Shown here one piece after another: positions 1 through 8,894 of a DNA stretch of 64,000 nucleotides. This DNA is from Parvibaculum sp045863935. Its GTDB lineage: Bacteria > Pseudomonadota > Alphaproteobacteria > Parvibaculales > Parvibaculaceae. The stretch is taken from the NCBI RefSeq assembly GCF_045863935.1, contig NZ_BTVP01000001.1:62001-126000 (forward strand), read 5' to 3'. Each line of letters starts with the position of its first letter. Within the stretch, counting starts at the first letter, position 1. The notes beneath the pieces were generated by a model. It had not been told where the DNA came from. It did no database searches and saw nothing but the letters and a program-made list of their open reading frames with translations. The translations under genes and the position numbers were made by a program.

Positions 1-311
1 CCGCCCTGCTGCCCCAGAAGATGCAGCGCCGACATGTAGATCGCGTCGATGTCGGGGCGCTCTTCGCGGTCGACCTTGATGTTGACGAAGTGCTCGTTCA
101 TCACGGCGGCGACGCCTTCATCCTCGAAGCTTTCATGCGCCATCACATGGCACCAGTGACAGGCGGCATAGCCGACGGAGAGCAGGATCGGTTTCTTCTC
201 GCGCTTCGCGGCGGCGAGCGCCTCTTCGCCCCAAGGCCGCCAATGCACCGGGTTCTCCGCGTGCTGGAGGAGATAGGGGCTCGTTTCGGCGCTGAGGAAA
301 TTTCGTGACAT
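1..311 (-). CDS. Thioredoxin-domain protein, YyaL/DUF255 family (N-terminal part only)
   Basis: The reverse strand reads MSRNFLSAETSPYLLQHAENP and continues open to the window edge, so only about the first 103 residues are present. The N-terminal motif SPYLLQHAxNPVxWxPW and the CHWCH box (about residues 52-56, CHWCHVMAHESF) are hallmarks of the DUF255/YyaL (spermatogenesis-associated protein 20-like) family. That family has a thioredoxin-fold N-terminus followed by an alpha/alpha-toroid domain that would lie outside the window. The cellular role of the family is poorly defined. The gene diverges from the small DUF6489-like gene beginning at 405. Confidence 0.9.
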   Translation of the reverse strand, partial: MSRNFLSAETSPYLLQHAENPVHWRPWGEEALAAAKREKKPILLSVGYAACHWCHVMAHESFEDEGVAAVMNEHFVNIKVDREERPDIDAIYMSALHLLGQQG

Positions 312-404
312 GCGAGCTTCCGGACGGTTCACTTGAAACAATGATTTGATTTGTTGCGGCAATGTGGGGCAATCCATCCGCCCCGTCGAGAAAGAGATAA
401 GGCG

Positions 405-689
405 ATGAAAGTCACAATCGATGTCGAACTGACGCCCGTCGAAGCGCGGCGGCTGATGGGGCTGCCCGACCTCGAACCGATGCAGCAGCGCCTCATCGCC
501 GAGCTCGAAAAGCGCATGGCCTCGAACATGTCCTATATCGATCCCGAGCAGATCGTGAAGGCGATCATGCCGGTCGGCGCGCAGGGGCTCGAGCAGTTCC
601 AGAACCTGCTCTGGGGCATGGCGCAGACGGCGATGGGCGGCGGCAAGAAACCCGCGCCGAAGAAAGACGGCGCGAAGAAAGAATCCTAG
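405..689 (+). CDS. Small conserved protein, DUF6489-like
   Basis: A 94-residue soluble protein starting MKVTIDVELTPVEARRLMGL. It has a short N-terminal strand, a proline-rich turn (LMGLPDLEP), a helical middle with many Met/Gln residues, and a Lys/Ala/Pro tail (KKPAPKKDGAKKES). This resembles the alphaproteobacterial DUF6489 family as I remember it; no function is known. The ATG at 405 is preferred over an in-frame start at 351 because an AAGGCG ribosome-binding sequence lies just before it and the family begins with MKV. It sits 26 bp upstream of mnmE on the same strand and is probably co-transcribed with it. Confidence 0.75.
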   Translation: MKVTIDVELTPVEARRLMGLPDLEPMQQRLIAELEKRMASNMSYIDPEQIVKAIMPVGAQGLEQFQNLLWGMAQTAMGGGKKPAPKKDGAKKES

Positions 690-715
690 AGCCACCGATA
701 ACGGATCGCAGCGCA

Positions 716-2023
716 GTGGAAACGATTTACGCCCTGTCGACGGCGGCGGGACGCGCCGGCATTGCCGTGCTGCGCCTGTCGGGGCCGCATGTGCGCGAGG
801 CCGTTCTCGCGCTCACCGGCGAAGAACCGGGGCCTGCGCGCGAGGCGCGGCTCAGCCGCTTCCGCGATCCGCAAACGCAGGCGCCGCTCGATCGTGGACT
901 CCTTCTGTTCTTCGAGGGCCCGGCGAGCTTCACCGGCGAGGATGTTGCCGAGTTCCACATTCATGGCGGCCGCGCGGTCGTCGCCGCGATGCTGCGCGCC
1001 CTGTCGGCGCTGCCGGGGCTTCGCGCGGCCCGGCCCGGCGAGTTTACGCGCCGCGCCTTCGAGAACGGCAAGCTCGACCTCACCGAGGTCGAAGGGCTCG
1101 CCGATCTCATCGACGCCGAAACCGAGGCGCAGCGCATCCAGGCGCTGCTCCAGATGGAGGGCGCGCTCGGCCGACTCTATGAGGGCTGGCGCGCGCGGCT
1201 CATCAAGGCGCTGGCTTACGCCGAGGCCGAAATCGATTTTCCCGACGAGGATGTGCCGGGCGGCCTCACCCGCAAGCTCCTCCCCGAGATCGAGGCGCTG
1301 GCCGCTGAAATCGCCGCCCATCTCGATGACGGGCGCAAGGGCGAGCGGCTTCGCGACGGGGTCGAGGTGGCGATCATCGGGCCGCCGAATGCGGGCAAGT
1401 CGAGCCTCCTCAACCGCCTCGCGGGGCGCGAGGCCGCCATTGTCTCGGAAGAGGCGGGGACGACGCGCGATGTGCTCGAAGTCCGGCTCGATCTCGGCGG
1501 CGTGCCGGTGACGCTGGCCGACACGGCGGGATTGCGCGAGGCGGCAGGCGCCATCGAGCGGGAGGGCGTGCGCCGGGCATTGGCGCGCGCGGAGGCGGCC
1601 GATCTCCGTCTGGTCATCACCGCTCCCGGAGCGGGCGGCGATTTCTCGCTGGCGCGCGAGGGCGACATCCGCATCGTCAACAAGCTCGATCTCGGCGGCG
1701 AGGTGCCGCCCGGCGTCCTCGGCGTTTCGGCGCTGACGGGGCAGGGGCTTGATCTTCTCGAAGCCGTCCTCCGCGAGAGGGTCGGCGCGGCCTATGAGGC
1801 CCAGGAACATCCGATGATCACCCGCGCCCGTCACCGCGAGGGGCTTGGCGACTGCGCGGCCTCGCTTGCCCGGGCAGGTGAGGCCTTGAAGGCGGAGCGT
1901 GCCGCCGAACTCGTCGCCGAGGATCTCCGTCTTGCCGCCCGCGCGCTGGGCCGCATCACCGGCCGCGTCGATGTCGAGGATCTGCTCGACGTGATTTTCC
2001 GCGACTTCTGCATCGGCAAGTGA
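716..2023 (+). CDS. mnmE: tRNA uridine-5-carboxymethylaminomethyl(34) synthesis GTPase MnmE
   Basis: A 435-residue GTPase that works with MnmG to put the carboxymethylaminomethyl group on U34 of certain tRNAs. The N-terminal folate-binding TrmE domain starts METIYALSTAAGRAGIAVLR. The G domain has the P-loop GPPNAGKSS (about residue 221), the switch-II DTAG and the NKLD base-recognition motif. The protein ends in CIGK, the conserved C-terminal C-x-G-K with the functionally important cysteine. The start is GTG, with no strong ribosome-binding site visible. Length is slightly short but within the family range. mnmG follows after about 400 bp of structured non-coding DNA. Confidence 0.97.
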   Translation: METIYALSTAAGRAGIAVLRLSGPHVREAVLALTGEEPGPAREARLSRFRDPQTQAPLDRGLLLFFEGPASFTGEDVAEFHIHGGRAVVAAMLRALSALPGLRAARPGEFTRRAFENGKLDLTEVEGLADLIDAETEAQRIQALLQMEGALGRLYEGWRARLIKALAYAEAEIDFPDEDVPGGLTRKLLPEIEALAAEIAAHLDDGRKGERLRDGVEVAIIGPPNAGKSSLLNRLAGREAAIVSEEAGTTRDVLEVRLDLGGVPVTLADTAGLREAAGAIEREGVRRALARAEAADLRLVITAPGAGGDFSLAREGDIRIVNKLDLGGEVPPGVLGVSALTGQGLDLLEAVLRERVGAAYEAQEHPMITRARHREGLGDCAASLARAGEALKAERAAELVAEDLRLAARALGRITGRVDVEDLLDVIFRDFCIGK

Positions 2024-2063
2024 CGCCGCTTCGGCTCCCTCCGTGAAATTTCTCACCTGTCAC

Positions 2064-2169
2064 TCGTCATGACCCGCTTTATGCGGGTCATCCACGTCTT
2101 TCTTCTCTGGATGCCGGAAGACGTGGATGGCCCGCCAAAAAAGTTTGAAGGAGGGCCGGGCCATGACGA
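2064..2169. repeat. Cloverleaf-like intergenic palindromic element
   Basis: Nested inverted repeats can be read directly. The outer arms are TCGTCATG (2064-2071) and CATGACGA (2162-2169). Inside are three hairpins: ATGACCCGC/GCGGGTCAT (2069-2077 with 2083-2091), TCCACGTCTT/AAGACGTGGA (2091-2100 with 2118-2127), and TGGCCCG/CGGGCCA (2128-2134 with 2157-2163). From memory, intergenic elements with the same plan (GTCATG-hairpin-CCACGTCTT-AAGACGTGG-hairpin-CATGAC) are dispersed in many alphaproteobacterial genomes. No second copy is seen in this window. Confidence 0.75.
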
Positions 2170-2195
2170 AGATGGAGGGTTCCACTTAGCGGGCC

Positions 2196-2211
2196 TGTTT
2201 CACGTGAAACA
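2196..2211. promoter_or_regulatory. parS: parS centromere site (perfect 16-bp palindrome)
   Basis: TGTTTCACGTGAAACA is an exact match to the bacterial parS consensus. Flanking bases extend it to a 20-bp palindrome (2194-2213). It lies just upstream of mnmG and about 4 kb before parB, the usual arrangement for the ParABS chromosome-segregation system. Confidence 0.95.
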
Positions 2212-2288
2212 GGAAGAAGGCTCGAATCCGATTCCCCTTCAATCACTTGCGGCAGAATCCTCAACTCGGTGGAATCGCGATTCGACTC

Positions 2289-2297
2289 TGTGGAAAA
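2289..2297 (-). promoter_or_regulatory. DnaA-box-like sequence
   Basis: The plus strand reads TGTGGAAAA, so the reverse strand is TTTTCCACA, which fits the loose DnaA consensus TTWTNCACA. A single 9-mer is weak evidence, but its position next to parS makes it worth recording. Confidence 0.35.
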
Positions 2298-2422
2298 GTT
2301 TGACGGGGCAGGCGTCAGCGACTATTGCTCTGCCGTGTTTGCCTGATTGTGCCGCGGTCGAATCCGTTCCTACGGCCACAGGCACTTTTTCTCCACCAGG
2401 GTTTTTCGGGCGGGTTAATTCG

Positions 2423-4279
2423 ATGACGCGCGAATTCGATGTGATCGTGATCGGCGGCGGCCATGCGGGCTGCGAGGCGGCGTCGGCGGCGGCGCGTGCG
2501 GGCGCGCGCACGGCGCTCATCACGCACAAGATTTCGACCATCGGCGAGATGTCCTGCAACCCGGCCATTGGCGGTCTCGGCAAGGGCCATCTGGTGCGCG
2601 AGGTCGATGCGCTGGACGGGCTCATGGGCCGCGTCGCCGATGCCGCCGGCATCCAGTTCCGCCTGCTCAACCGGCGCAAGGGTCCGGCCGTTCGCGGCCC
2701 CCGCGCCCAGGCCGACCGCAAGCTCTATCGCGAGGCCATGCAGACCGCGATCCTGAACCATCGCAATCTCGAGGTGATCGAGGCCGCCGTCTCTGACCTC
2801 TTGGTGGAGGCGGGCGAGGTCAGGGGCGTCGCCTCGGAGGACGGACGGCAGTGGAAGGCCGCTCGCGTGGTGCTCACCACCGGCACTTTCCTGCGCGGCA
2901 TGATTCATCTCGGCACGAGCCGCATCCCGGCGGGCCGGGTAGGGGAGGCGCCGGCGCTCGGTCTTTCGGACCAGCTCTATGGTCTCGGCTTCCAGCTTGG
3001 CCGGCTCAAGACGGGCACGCCGCCGCGCCTCGCCGGCGACAGCATCGCCTGGGGCGAACTGGAAGTGCAGCCGGGCGATAATCCGCCCGTGCCCTTCTCC
3101 TTCCTGACCACGGAAATCTCGACGCCGCAGGTGCCCTGCCACATCACGCGGACCACGGAGGCAGGTCACCGGATCATCGAGGAGAACCTGAAGTTCTCGC
3201 CCGTCTATTCCGGCCAGATCGAGGGCGTCGGGCCGCGCTATTGCCCCTCCATCGAGGACAAGGTGGTGCGGTTCCGCGAGCGCGACAGCCACCAGATCTT
3301 CCTGGAGCCCGAGGGCCTCGACGACGACACGATCTATCCGAACGGCATTTCGACCGCCCTGCCGGAAGAGGTGCAGCTTGCCTTCCTCAAGACCATTCCG
3401 GGTCTTGAGAATGTGGTCATGCGCCGGGCGGGCTATGCCATCGAATATGACTATATCGACCCGCGCGAGCTCACGCCCACGCTGGAGACGCGGCGGCTTC
3501 CCGGCCTTTACCTGGCGGGCCAGATCAACGGCACCACGGGCTATGAGGAGGCGGCCGCGCAGGGGTTGATGGCGGGGCTCAATGCGGCGCTGGCGGCGGC
3601 GGGCGCGGAACCCCTGATCCTCGACCGGGCGCAGGCCTATATCGGCGTGATGATCGACGATTTGATCACGCGGGGCGTCAGCGAGCCTTATCGCATGTTC
3701 ACCTCGCGCGCCGAATACCGGTTGACGCTCCGGGCGGACAATGCCGATCAGCGCCTCACGGCGGCAGGGATCGGCGCGGGCGTCGTGGGGGAGGAGAGGG
3801 CGTCGGCTTTCGGGGCCCGGATGCAGGCGCTGGACGCGGCGCGCGCGCTTTGCGCGGCAGCAAGGCTGAGCCCCAGCGAGCTCAACAAGCGCGGGCTCAA
3901 GGTCAATCAGGACGGCGTGCCCCGCAGCGCCCTGGAGTTGCTTGCCTATCCCGATGTGGATGTGGCCCGGCTGGCTGCCATTTGGCCCGTACTGGGCGGC
4001 TTCGAGCCCGGTATCGGTGAGCAGATGGAGATCGAGGCCCAATATGCGGGCTATCTGGAGCGTCAGGAGGCCGATATAAGGGCATTCCGGAAGGATGAGG
4101 GGCTGAAGCTCCCCTCCGGACTGGATTACGGGCGCATCGGCGGGCTTTCTTCCGAGGTGCGGCAGAAGCTTTCGGCGGCGCGCCCGGCGACGCTCGGACA
4201 GGCGGCGCGGGTCGATGGCGTGACCCCGGCGGCGCTCACAGCCTTGATGATTCACGTGAAACAAAAGCGCACGGCTTGA
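2423..4279 (+). CDS. mnmG: tRNA uridine-5-carboxymethylaminomethyl(34) synthesis enzyme MnmG
   Basis: A 618-residue FAD protein, the partner of MnmE in wobble-uridine modification. The N-terminal dinucleotide-binding motif is VIVIGGGHAGCEAA (residues 7-20). The family signatures GGLGKGHLVREVDALDG, GTFLRGMIHLG and TGYEEAAAQGL are present. The C-terminal region (ELLAYPDVDV, then IEAQYAGYLERQ) is the MnmE/tRNA-interacting helical part. The start at 2423 matches family N-termini; an upstream in-frame extension to 2069 runs through non-coding palindromes and is rejected. A parS-like site with one mismatch lies in the last codons (4248-4263). rsmG begins 15 bp downstream. Confidence 0.97.
   Translation: MTREFDVIVIGGGHAGCEAASAAARAGARTALITHKISTIGEMSCNPAIGGLGKGHLVREVDALDGLMGRVADAAGIQFRLLNRRKGPAVRGPRAQADRKLYREAMQTAILNHRNLEVIEAAVSDLLVEAGEVRGVASEDGRQWKAARVVLTTGTFLRGMIHLGTSRIPAGRVGEAPALGLSDQLYGLGFQLGRLKTGTPPRLAGDSIAWGELEVQPGDNPPVPFSFLTTEISTPQVPCHITRTTEAGHRIIEENLKFSPVYSGQIEGVGPRYCPSIEDKVVRFRERDSHQIFLEPEGLDDDTIYPNGISTALPEEVQLAFLKTIPGLENVVMRRAGYAIEYDYIDPRELTPTLETRRLPGLYLAGQINGTTGYEEAAAQGLMAGLNAALAAAGAEPLILDRAQAYIGVMIDDLITRGVSEPYRMFTSRAEYRLTLRADNADQRLTAAGIGAGVVGEERASAFGARMQALDAARALCAAARLSPSELNKRGLKVNQDGVPRSALELLAYPDVDVARLAAIWPVLGGFEPGIGEQMEIEAQYAGYLERQEADIRAFRKDEGLKLPSGLDYGRIGGLSSEVRQKLSAARPATLGQAARVDGVTPAALTALMIHVKQKRTA
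4248..4263. promoter_or_regulatory. parS: parS-like site (one mismatch) inside the mnmG 3' end
   Basis: TGATTCACGTGAAACA differs from the 16-bp parS consensus only at the third base (A for T). It lies in the coding sequence for the MnmG C-terminus (encoding MIHVKQ). Confidence 0.75.
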
Positions 4280-4362
4280 GGCATCATACCCGGTATGTCC
4301 CAACATGTAGTAGGGGAAGGGCCGCAAGTCGTTGATGCGGAATCCTTTTCCGCCCTTCTCGG

Positions 4363-4378
4363 TGTTTCACGTGAAACA
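4363..4378. promoter_or_regulatory. parS: parS centromere site inside rsmG
   Basis: TGTTTCACGTGAAACA, an exact match to the parS consensus, lies in the 5' third of rsmG and 115 bp after the one-mismatch site in mnmG. Confidence 0.95.
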
Positions 4379-4943
4379 ATGGAGCGGCTCGTCCGGTACG
4401 AGACCCTCCTGATCAAGTGGCAGAAATCCATAAATCTCGTCTCAGCGAGCACTCTGCCGGAGCTATGGCGGCGGCATATGCTCGATTCTGCCCAGCTCGC
4501 GGCGCTGGCGCCCGAGGGGGCGCGGCGCTGGGCCGATCTCGGCAGCGGCGGCGGCTTTCCGGGCCTGGTCGTGGCCATTCTGCTGGCCGGGAGGCCGGGT
4601 TTCGAGATGCATCTGGTCGAGAGCGACCAGCGCAAATGCATCTTCATGCGGGAAGTGGCGCGGGCGGCGGAAGCGCCGGTGACGGTTCATAATTGCCGGA
4701 TCGAGGGTTTCGCAGCCGGGCAGGGCGCCTTCGACGTGGTGTCCGCCCGGGCGCTGGCGCCGCTCGACCGGCTGCTTGGCTGGGCCGCGCCGCTTTTCGG
4801 TCCGCAGACGGTAGGGCTGTTTTTGAAGGGGCAGGGGGTCCAGGACGAATTGACCTTGGCCCGAAAAAGCTGGATATTCGAAGCCGACCTTCACCCCTCT
4901 CAGTCGGATCCAGCGGGTTCCGTGCTGATGCTGCGAGGCCTTC

Positions 4944-5882
<939 letters not shown>

Positions 5883-6137
5883 AGCGCCTGACTGGAGGAG
5901 CCGGCGAGGCGAGGGCGCTGCGAAATGTCTTAACAACGCCTTCTAACGAATTGAAACTATTGTATTATGGGTCATACAAGGTAGTGCTGGCGTAAGGCGG
6001 AAACTTGGCCCAGTGGCGCTTTTCCGCGATTTCGGTAAATGATGGGCGAGGCCCTACCGGTCCTACCGGCAGGGCGGCCGCGCCGGGGGCGGGCGGTCAG
6101 GCAAATGAGCCCCGGGAATGGAATTGGAAGGGAAGCG

Positions 6138-7052
6138 ATGGCAATGGCAGAGGAAACCCCGAGCCGGCTTGGACGTGGTCTGGCGGCGCTGATCGGCGAG
6201 GACACCGCCTTCGCGCTTGGCGACAAGGAAGCACCGGCGCCCAAGGGCGTGCGCGAGGTGCCGATCGAGTTCCTGCGCGCGAACCCCTTCCAGCCGCGTC
6301 ACACCTTCCGGCCGGAAGACCTCGAAGACCTGTCGAACTCGATCCGCGAGAAGGGCATCCTGCAGCCGATCGTGGTGCGCCCCGTGCCGGGCGAGGACAA
6401 CCGCTTCGAGATCGTCGCCGGCGAGCGCCGCTGGCGCGCCGCGCAGGCCGCGCAGCTCCATCAGGTGCCGGTGATCGTCAAGGAACTGAGCGACGCCGAA
6501 TCGCTCGAAATCGCGATCATCGAAAATGTGCAGCGCGCCGACCTCAACGCCGTCGAAGAGGCGGCGGGCTATGAGCGCCTCATGCAGCAGTTCAGCTATA
6601 CGCAGGACCAGCTTTCGAAGCTCATCGGCAAGAGCCGCTCCCATGTCGCCAATACGTTGCGCCTTCTCTCGCTGCCCGATAGCGTCCGGGGGCTGATCGA
6701 GGAGGGCAAGCTGTCGGCCGGCCAGGCCCGTCCGCTGATCGGCCACGGGCAAGCCGAAAGTTTCGCCCGCGAGATCGTCGCCAAGGGTCTCTCGGCGCGC
6801 GAGGCCGAGGCGCTCACCCGCAAGCCCGATGCGGCGGCCGCGAGCGCCCGGCCGAAGTCGCTCCCGAAGCCCGAAAAGGATGCCGACACGCTGGCGCTTG
6901 AGAAAAACATTTCCGACCAGCTCGGGCTCAAGGTCGAGATTTCCTTCTCCGGCGACAAGGGCGGCGAGGTGAAGATCGCCTACAAGACGCTCGAGCAGCT
7001 CGACGAAATCTGCCGCCGCCTCGCCGGCCGCAATGCGCAGAAGATGCAGTAA
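6138..7052 (+). CDS. parB: Chromosome-partitioning protein ParB (parS-binding CTPase)
   Basis: A 304-residue ParB/Spo0J protein that binds the three parS-like sites upstream. It has the N-terminal ParA-contacting stretch RLGRGLAALIGE, the ParB/Srx domain with NPFQPR and the CTP-binding box GERRWRAA (about residues 95-102), and ENVQRADLNAVEEA. The central HTH region is LSKLIGKSRSHVANTLRLLSLP, and a C-terminal dimerisation domain follows. The ATG at 6138 has GGAAGGGAAG just upstream; an earlier in-frame start at 6039 would add an unlikely Arg/Pro-rich leader. The parA-parB gap has a local AT-rich patch (about 5941-5970, with TATTAT), a possible parB promoter. Confidence 0.96.
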   Translation: MAMAEETPSRLGRGLAALIGEDTAFALGDKEAPAPKGVREVPIEFLRANPFQPRHTFRPEDLEDLSNSIREKGILQPIVVRPVPGEDNRFEIVAGERRWRAAQAAQLHQVPVIVKELSDAESLEIAIIENVQRADLNAVEEAAGYERLMQQFSYTQDQLSKLIGKSRSHVANTLRLLSLPDSVRGLIEEGKLSAGQARPLIGHGQAESFAREIVAKGLSAREAEALTRKPDAAAASARPKSLPKPEKDADTLALEKNISDQLGLKVEISFSGDKGGEVKIAYKTLEQLDEICRRLAGRNAQKMQ

Positions 7053-7077
7053 CGCGAATTAATCCGGGTACGGAGGA

Positions 7078-7100
7078 TTTCTCCCTCTCCGCGGGAGAAA
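7078..7100. repeat. Short inverted repeat downstream of parB
   Basis: TTTCTCCC (7078-7085) pairs with GGGAGAAA (7093-7100) around a 7-base loop, followed by purine-rich GGGAAGGGTGAGGG. Sequences of this type are common intergenic repeats in GC-rich proteobacteria as I recall. It sits between the converging parB and holA genes and has no T-run, so it is not a classical terminator. Confidence 0.45.
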
Positions 7101-7306
7101 GGGAAGGGTGAGGGGGCTGCCCTCCGATCCTTATCCCCTCTGTGGCTCGTCTGCCGTTGCAACACTGCACGGGGGTGTGCTTCCTCCGGCACAGCGGGGA
7201 CAAGAGCGCCGTTCATGACGGTTCAATGACAGTCGTGTGACAAAGAGCCCGGTTTATCCTCCTTTTGCGGGGACAGCGCGGCGCGCCGATCTTGCGCCAT
7301 CCTGAT

Positions 7307-8362
7307 CTAACGGCGCGCTGAACGCGCGCCTTGGGCAATCCGGAAAAGCGTCTGGCCGCAGATCGAAACATCGGGCTGGCCGGTCGATTTGCATTGCCCC
7401 TCTGCCTCAAGGGCGAGCGCCAGCGCACGGTCGAGGCGCCGCCGGTTCCACAACCGCATTTGTCCTTGTACGGATGTTTTTCGGCTGAAATGGAGCGGCG
7501 GCCGGAAGCCTCTGATCGCGCCCTCGACATCGCTGCCGGTTTCGAGGCGCGCGGCGGCGAGGTGAAGCTGCATCAGGTGGCGCGAAAGCGCATTCAAGAT
7601 CGCGATGGCATTGGTGTCGGCGGCCTTGGCGCGGGCGAGCGCGGTGTCGAGCCGGTCGAGGTCGCCCGTCATCGCGGCGTCGATCACCTCGTCGAGGTTC
7701 GAGCCTGCATTGTCGCCGACGCTGGCCCGTGCATCGTCGAGCGTCACCATGCGCTTCTCGCCGGGCTTGTCCGCCGCCGCTTTGGGTCCCGCATAAAGGA
7801 TGAGCTTTTCGAGCTCGTTCTGCGTCACGCCGCGATCGGAGCCGAGGTTCTGCAAGAGATAGTCGAGTGCGGCGGGCTCCGGTGCGAGGCCCTCGGCGGA
7901 AAGCCGCGAGCGGATCAGGCTCTCGATCTGCTCGCGCCCGTCGGCATAACAGGCAATCGCAGCCGCATTCTTCGCGTTCTCGAAAAGCGCGCGCAGCGAC
8001 GAGCGCGGTCCAAGCTCTCCCGCCTCGACAAGGATCAGCGCGTCGCCCGCGGGATCGGAAAGGAAGCTTTCGAAAATCTTCGCGGTGCCGTCGGCCGCGC
8101 CGCGAATGCGCACCACGCGCCTGCCGCCGAGCATGGCGATCGACGCCGCCTCGTCGGCGAGGCGCGCGGGGTCCTGCTTCAGATCGCCGTCGGAAAGTTC
8201 CGAAATCCGGAAAGGGTCGGTGGGATCGTCAACGACGGTCCGCAGCATGATCTCGATCCGCTCACGGACGAGCCCGGCGTCGGGTCCGTAGACAAGAACC
8301 GCAAGCACCTTCGGATCGGGGCTCTTGACGAAACGGTCTGCGTCGCGGGGCGCGATTTTCAA
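7307..8362 (-). CDS. holA: DNA polymerase III subunit delta (HolA)
   Basis: A 351-residue clamp-loader subunit. The N-terminus (MKIAPRDADRFVKSPDPKVLAVLVYGPDAGLVRERIEIM) shows the delta-subunit fold with a degenerate P-loop region (VYGPDAGLV). Later segments DALILVEAGELGPRSSLRALFE and the C-terminal FSRKTSVQGQMRLWNRRRLDRAL fit the alphaproteobacterial family. It is the last gene of a minus-strand run (DUF3576 lipoprotein, leuS, lptE, holA); lptE ends 12 bp before its start. The gene converges on parB. Confidence 0.93.
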   Translation of the reverse strand: MKIAPRDADRFVKSPDPKVLAVLVYGPDAGLVRERIEIMLRTVVDDPTDPFRISELSDGDLKQDPARLADEAASIAMLGGRRVVRIRGAADGTAKIFESFLSDPAGDALILVEAGELGPRSSLRALFENAKNAAAIACYADGREQIESLIRSRLSAEGLAPEPAALDYLLQNLGSDRGVTQNELEKLILYAGPKAAADKPGEKRMVTLDDARASVGDNAGSNLDEVIDAAMTGDLDRLDTALARAKAADTNAIAILNALSRHLMQLHLAAARLETGSDVEGAIRGFRPPLHFSRKTSVQGQMRLWNRRRLDRALALALEAEGQCKSTGQPDVSICGQTLFRIAQGARSARR

Positions 8363-8374
8363 GGCGCGTTCCGC

Positions 8375-8893
8375 CTAGCTGCCGGTCTTGGCCGCGCGAT
8401 CGAAATAGATCGAGAGCTGCAGCTTGATGTCGCTTGCGGCCGCCTTGGCGATGCGCTCGCGCGTGTCCTTGTCGGCGACGATGTTGGCATATTCGGACTG
8501 GACGCGGTTGTAGGAGGAACGCGAGCGCGAGGTCGAGCGCAGCAGCGTCTCCTTCGTGTCCGTCTTCACGAGACGGAAGGGCACGAGAAGCGCGAGGTTC
8601 TTGCGCGTCACGTCCGCGTCGCGCTCGGTGATGACGTCCTCGCTGTAGAGCACGGGCGCGATCTCGAGAATGTAGGGCGCATTCGGCGGCGGATTGCCGG
8701 TGGAGGAGAATAGGTCGAGCAGGCTGTACTTGATTTCGCGGCCAAGCGCATTGTCCGGCGCGCTGACGTCGAGTTGCGAGAGTTCGTCCGTCACCGCGAC
8801 GCCGCCCCGCTCGGCATAGAGCGGCGAGAATCCGCAGGCGCCGAGCGGGGCCATCAGCAGGAGCGCGATCAACGGTGCGGCAAGACGCTTCAC
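8375..8893 (-). CDS. lptE: LPS-assembly lipoprotein LptE
   Basis: A 172-residue outer-membrane lipoprotein that would plug LptD during lipopolysaccharide export. The predicted signal peptide is VKRLAAPLIALLLMAPLGAC, with lipobox LGAC around Cys20 and mature start CGFSPLYAERGG, a typical LptE beginning. The GTG at 8893 is chosen because it lies one base after the leuS stop and gives the signal peptide directly; a longer frame would overlap leuS. It is positioned between leuS and holA, as in many proteobacteria. Confidence 0.9.
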   Translation of the reverse strand: MKRLAAPLIALLLMAPLGACGFSPLYAERGGVAVTDELSQLDVSAPDNALGREIKYSLLDLFSSTGNPPPNAPYILEIAPVLYSEDVITERDADVTRKNLALLVPFRLVKTDTKETLLRSTSRSRSSYNRVQSEYANIVADKDTRERIAKAAASDIKLQLSIYFDRAAKTGS

Positions 8894-8894
8894 G

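Larger units (their letters stand above)
2024..2422. other. Gene-free mnmE-mnmG intergenic region
   Basis: About 400 bp without a convincing gene. One reading frame continues upstream from mnmG, but MnmG homologs start at MTREFDVIVIGGG. The region holds a cloverleaf-like palindromic element (2064-2169), a perfect parS palindrome (2196-2211) and a DnaA-box-like sequence (2289-2297, reverse orientation). These elements, with the parAB neighbourhood, suggest an origin-proximal location. I see no dense cluster of DnaA boxes, so I do not call an origin. Confidence 0.6.

Noticed and set aside
2069..2422. Upstream extension of mnmG to 2069
   Set aside because: The frame is open, but it runs through the palindromic element and parS, and MnmG family members begin at the FAD motif MTREFDVIVIGGG (2423).
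6039..6137. Earlier in-frame start for parB at 6039
   Set aside because: It adds a Pro/Arg-rich leader unlike other ParB proteins, while 6138 has a good ribosome-binding sequence and the family N-terminus.
7331..8713. Plus-strand open frame covering holA and lptE
   Set aside because: It is antisense to two recognisable genes and shows no protein-family character.
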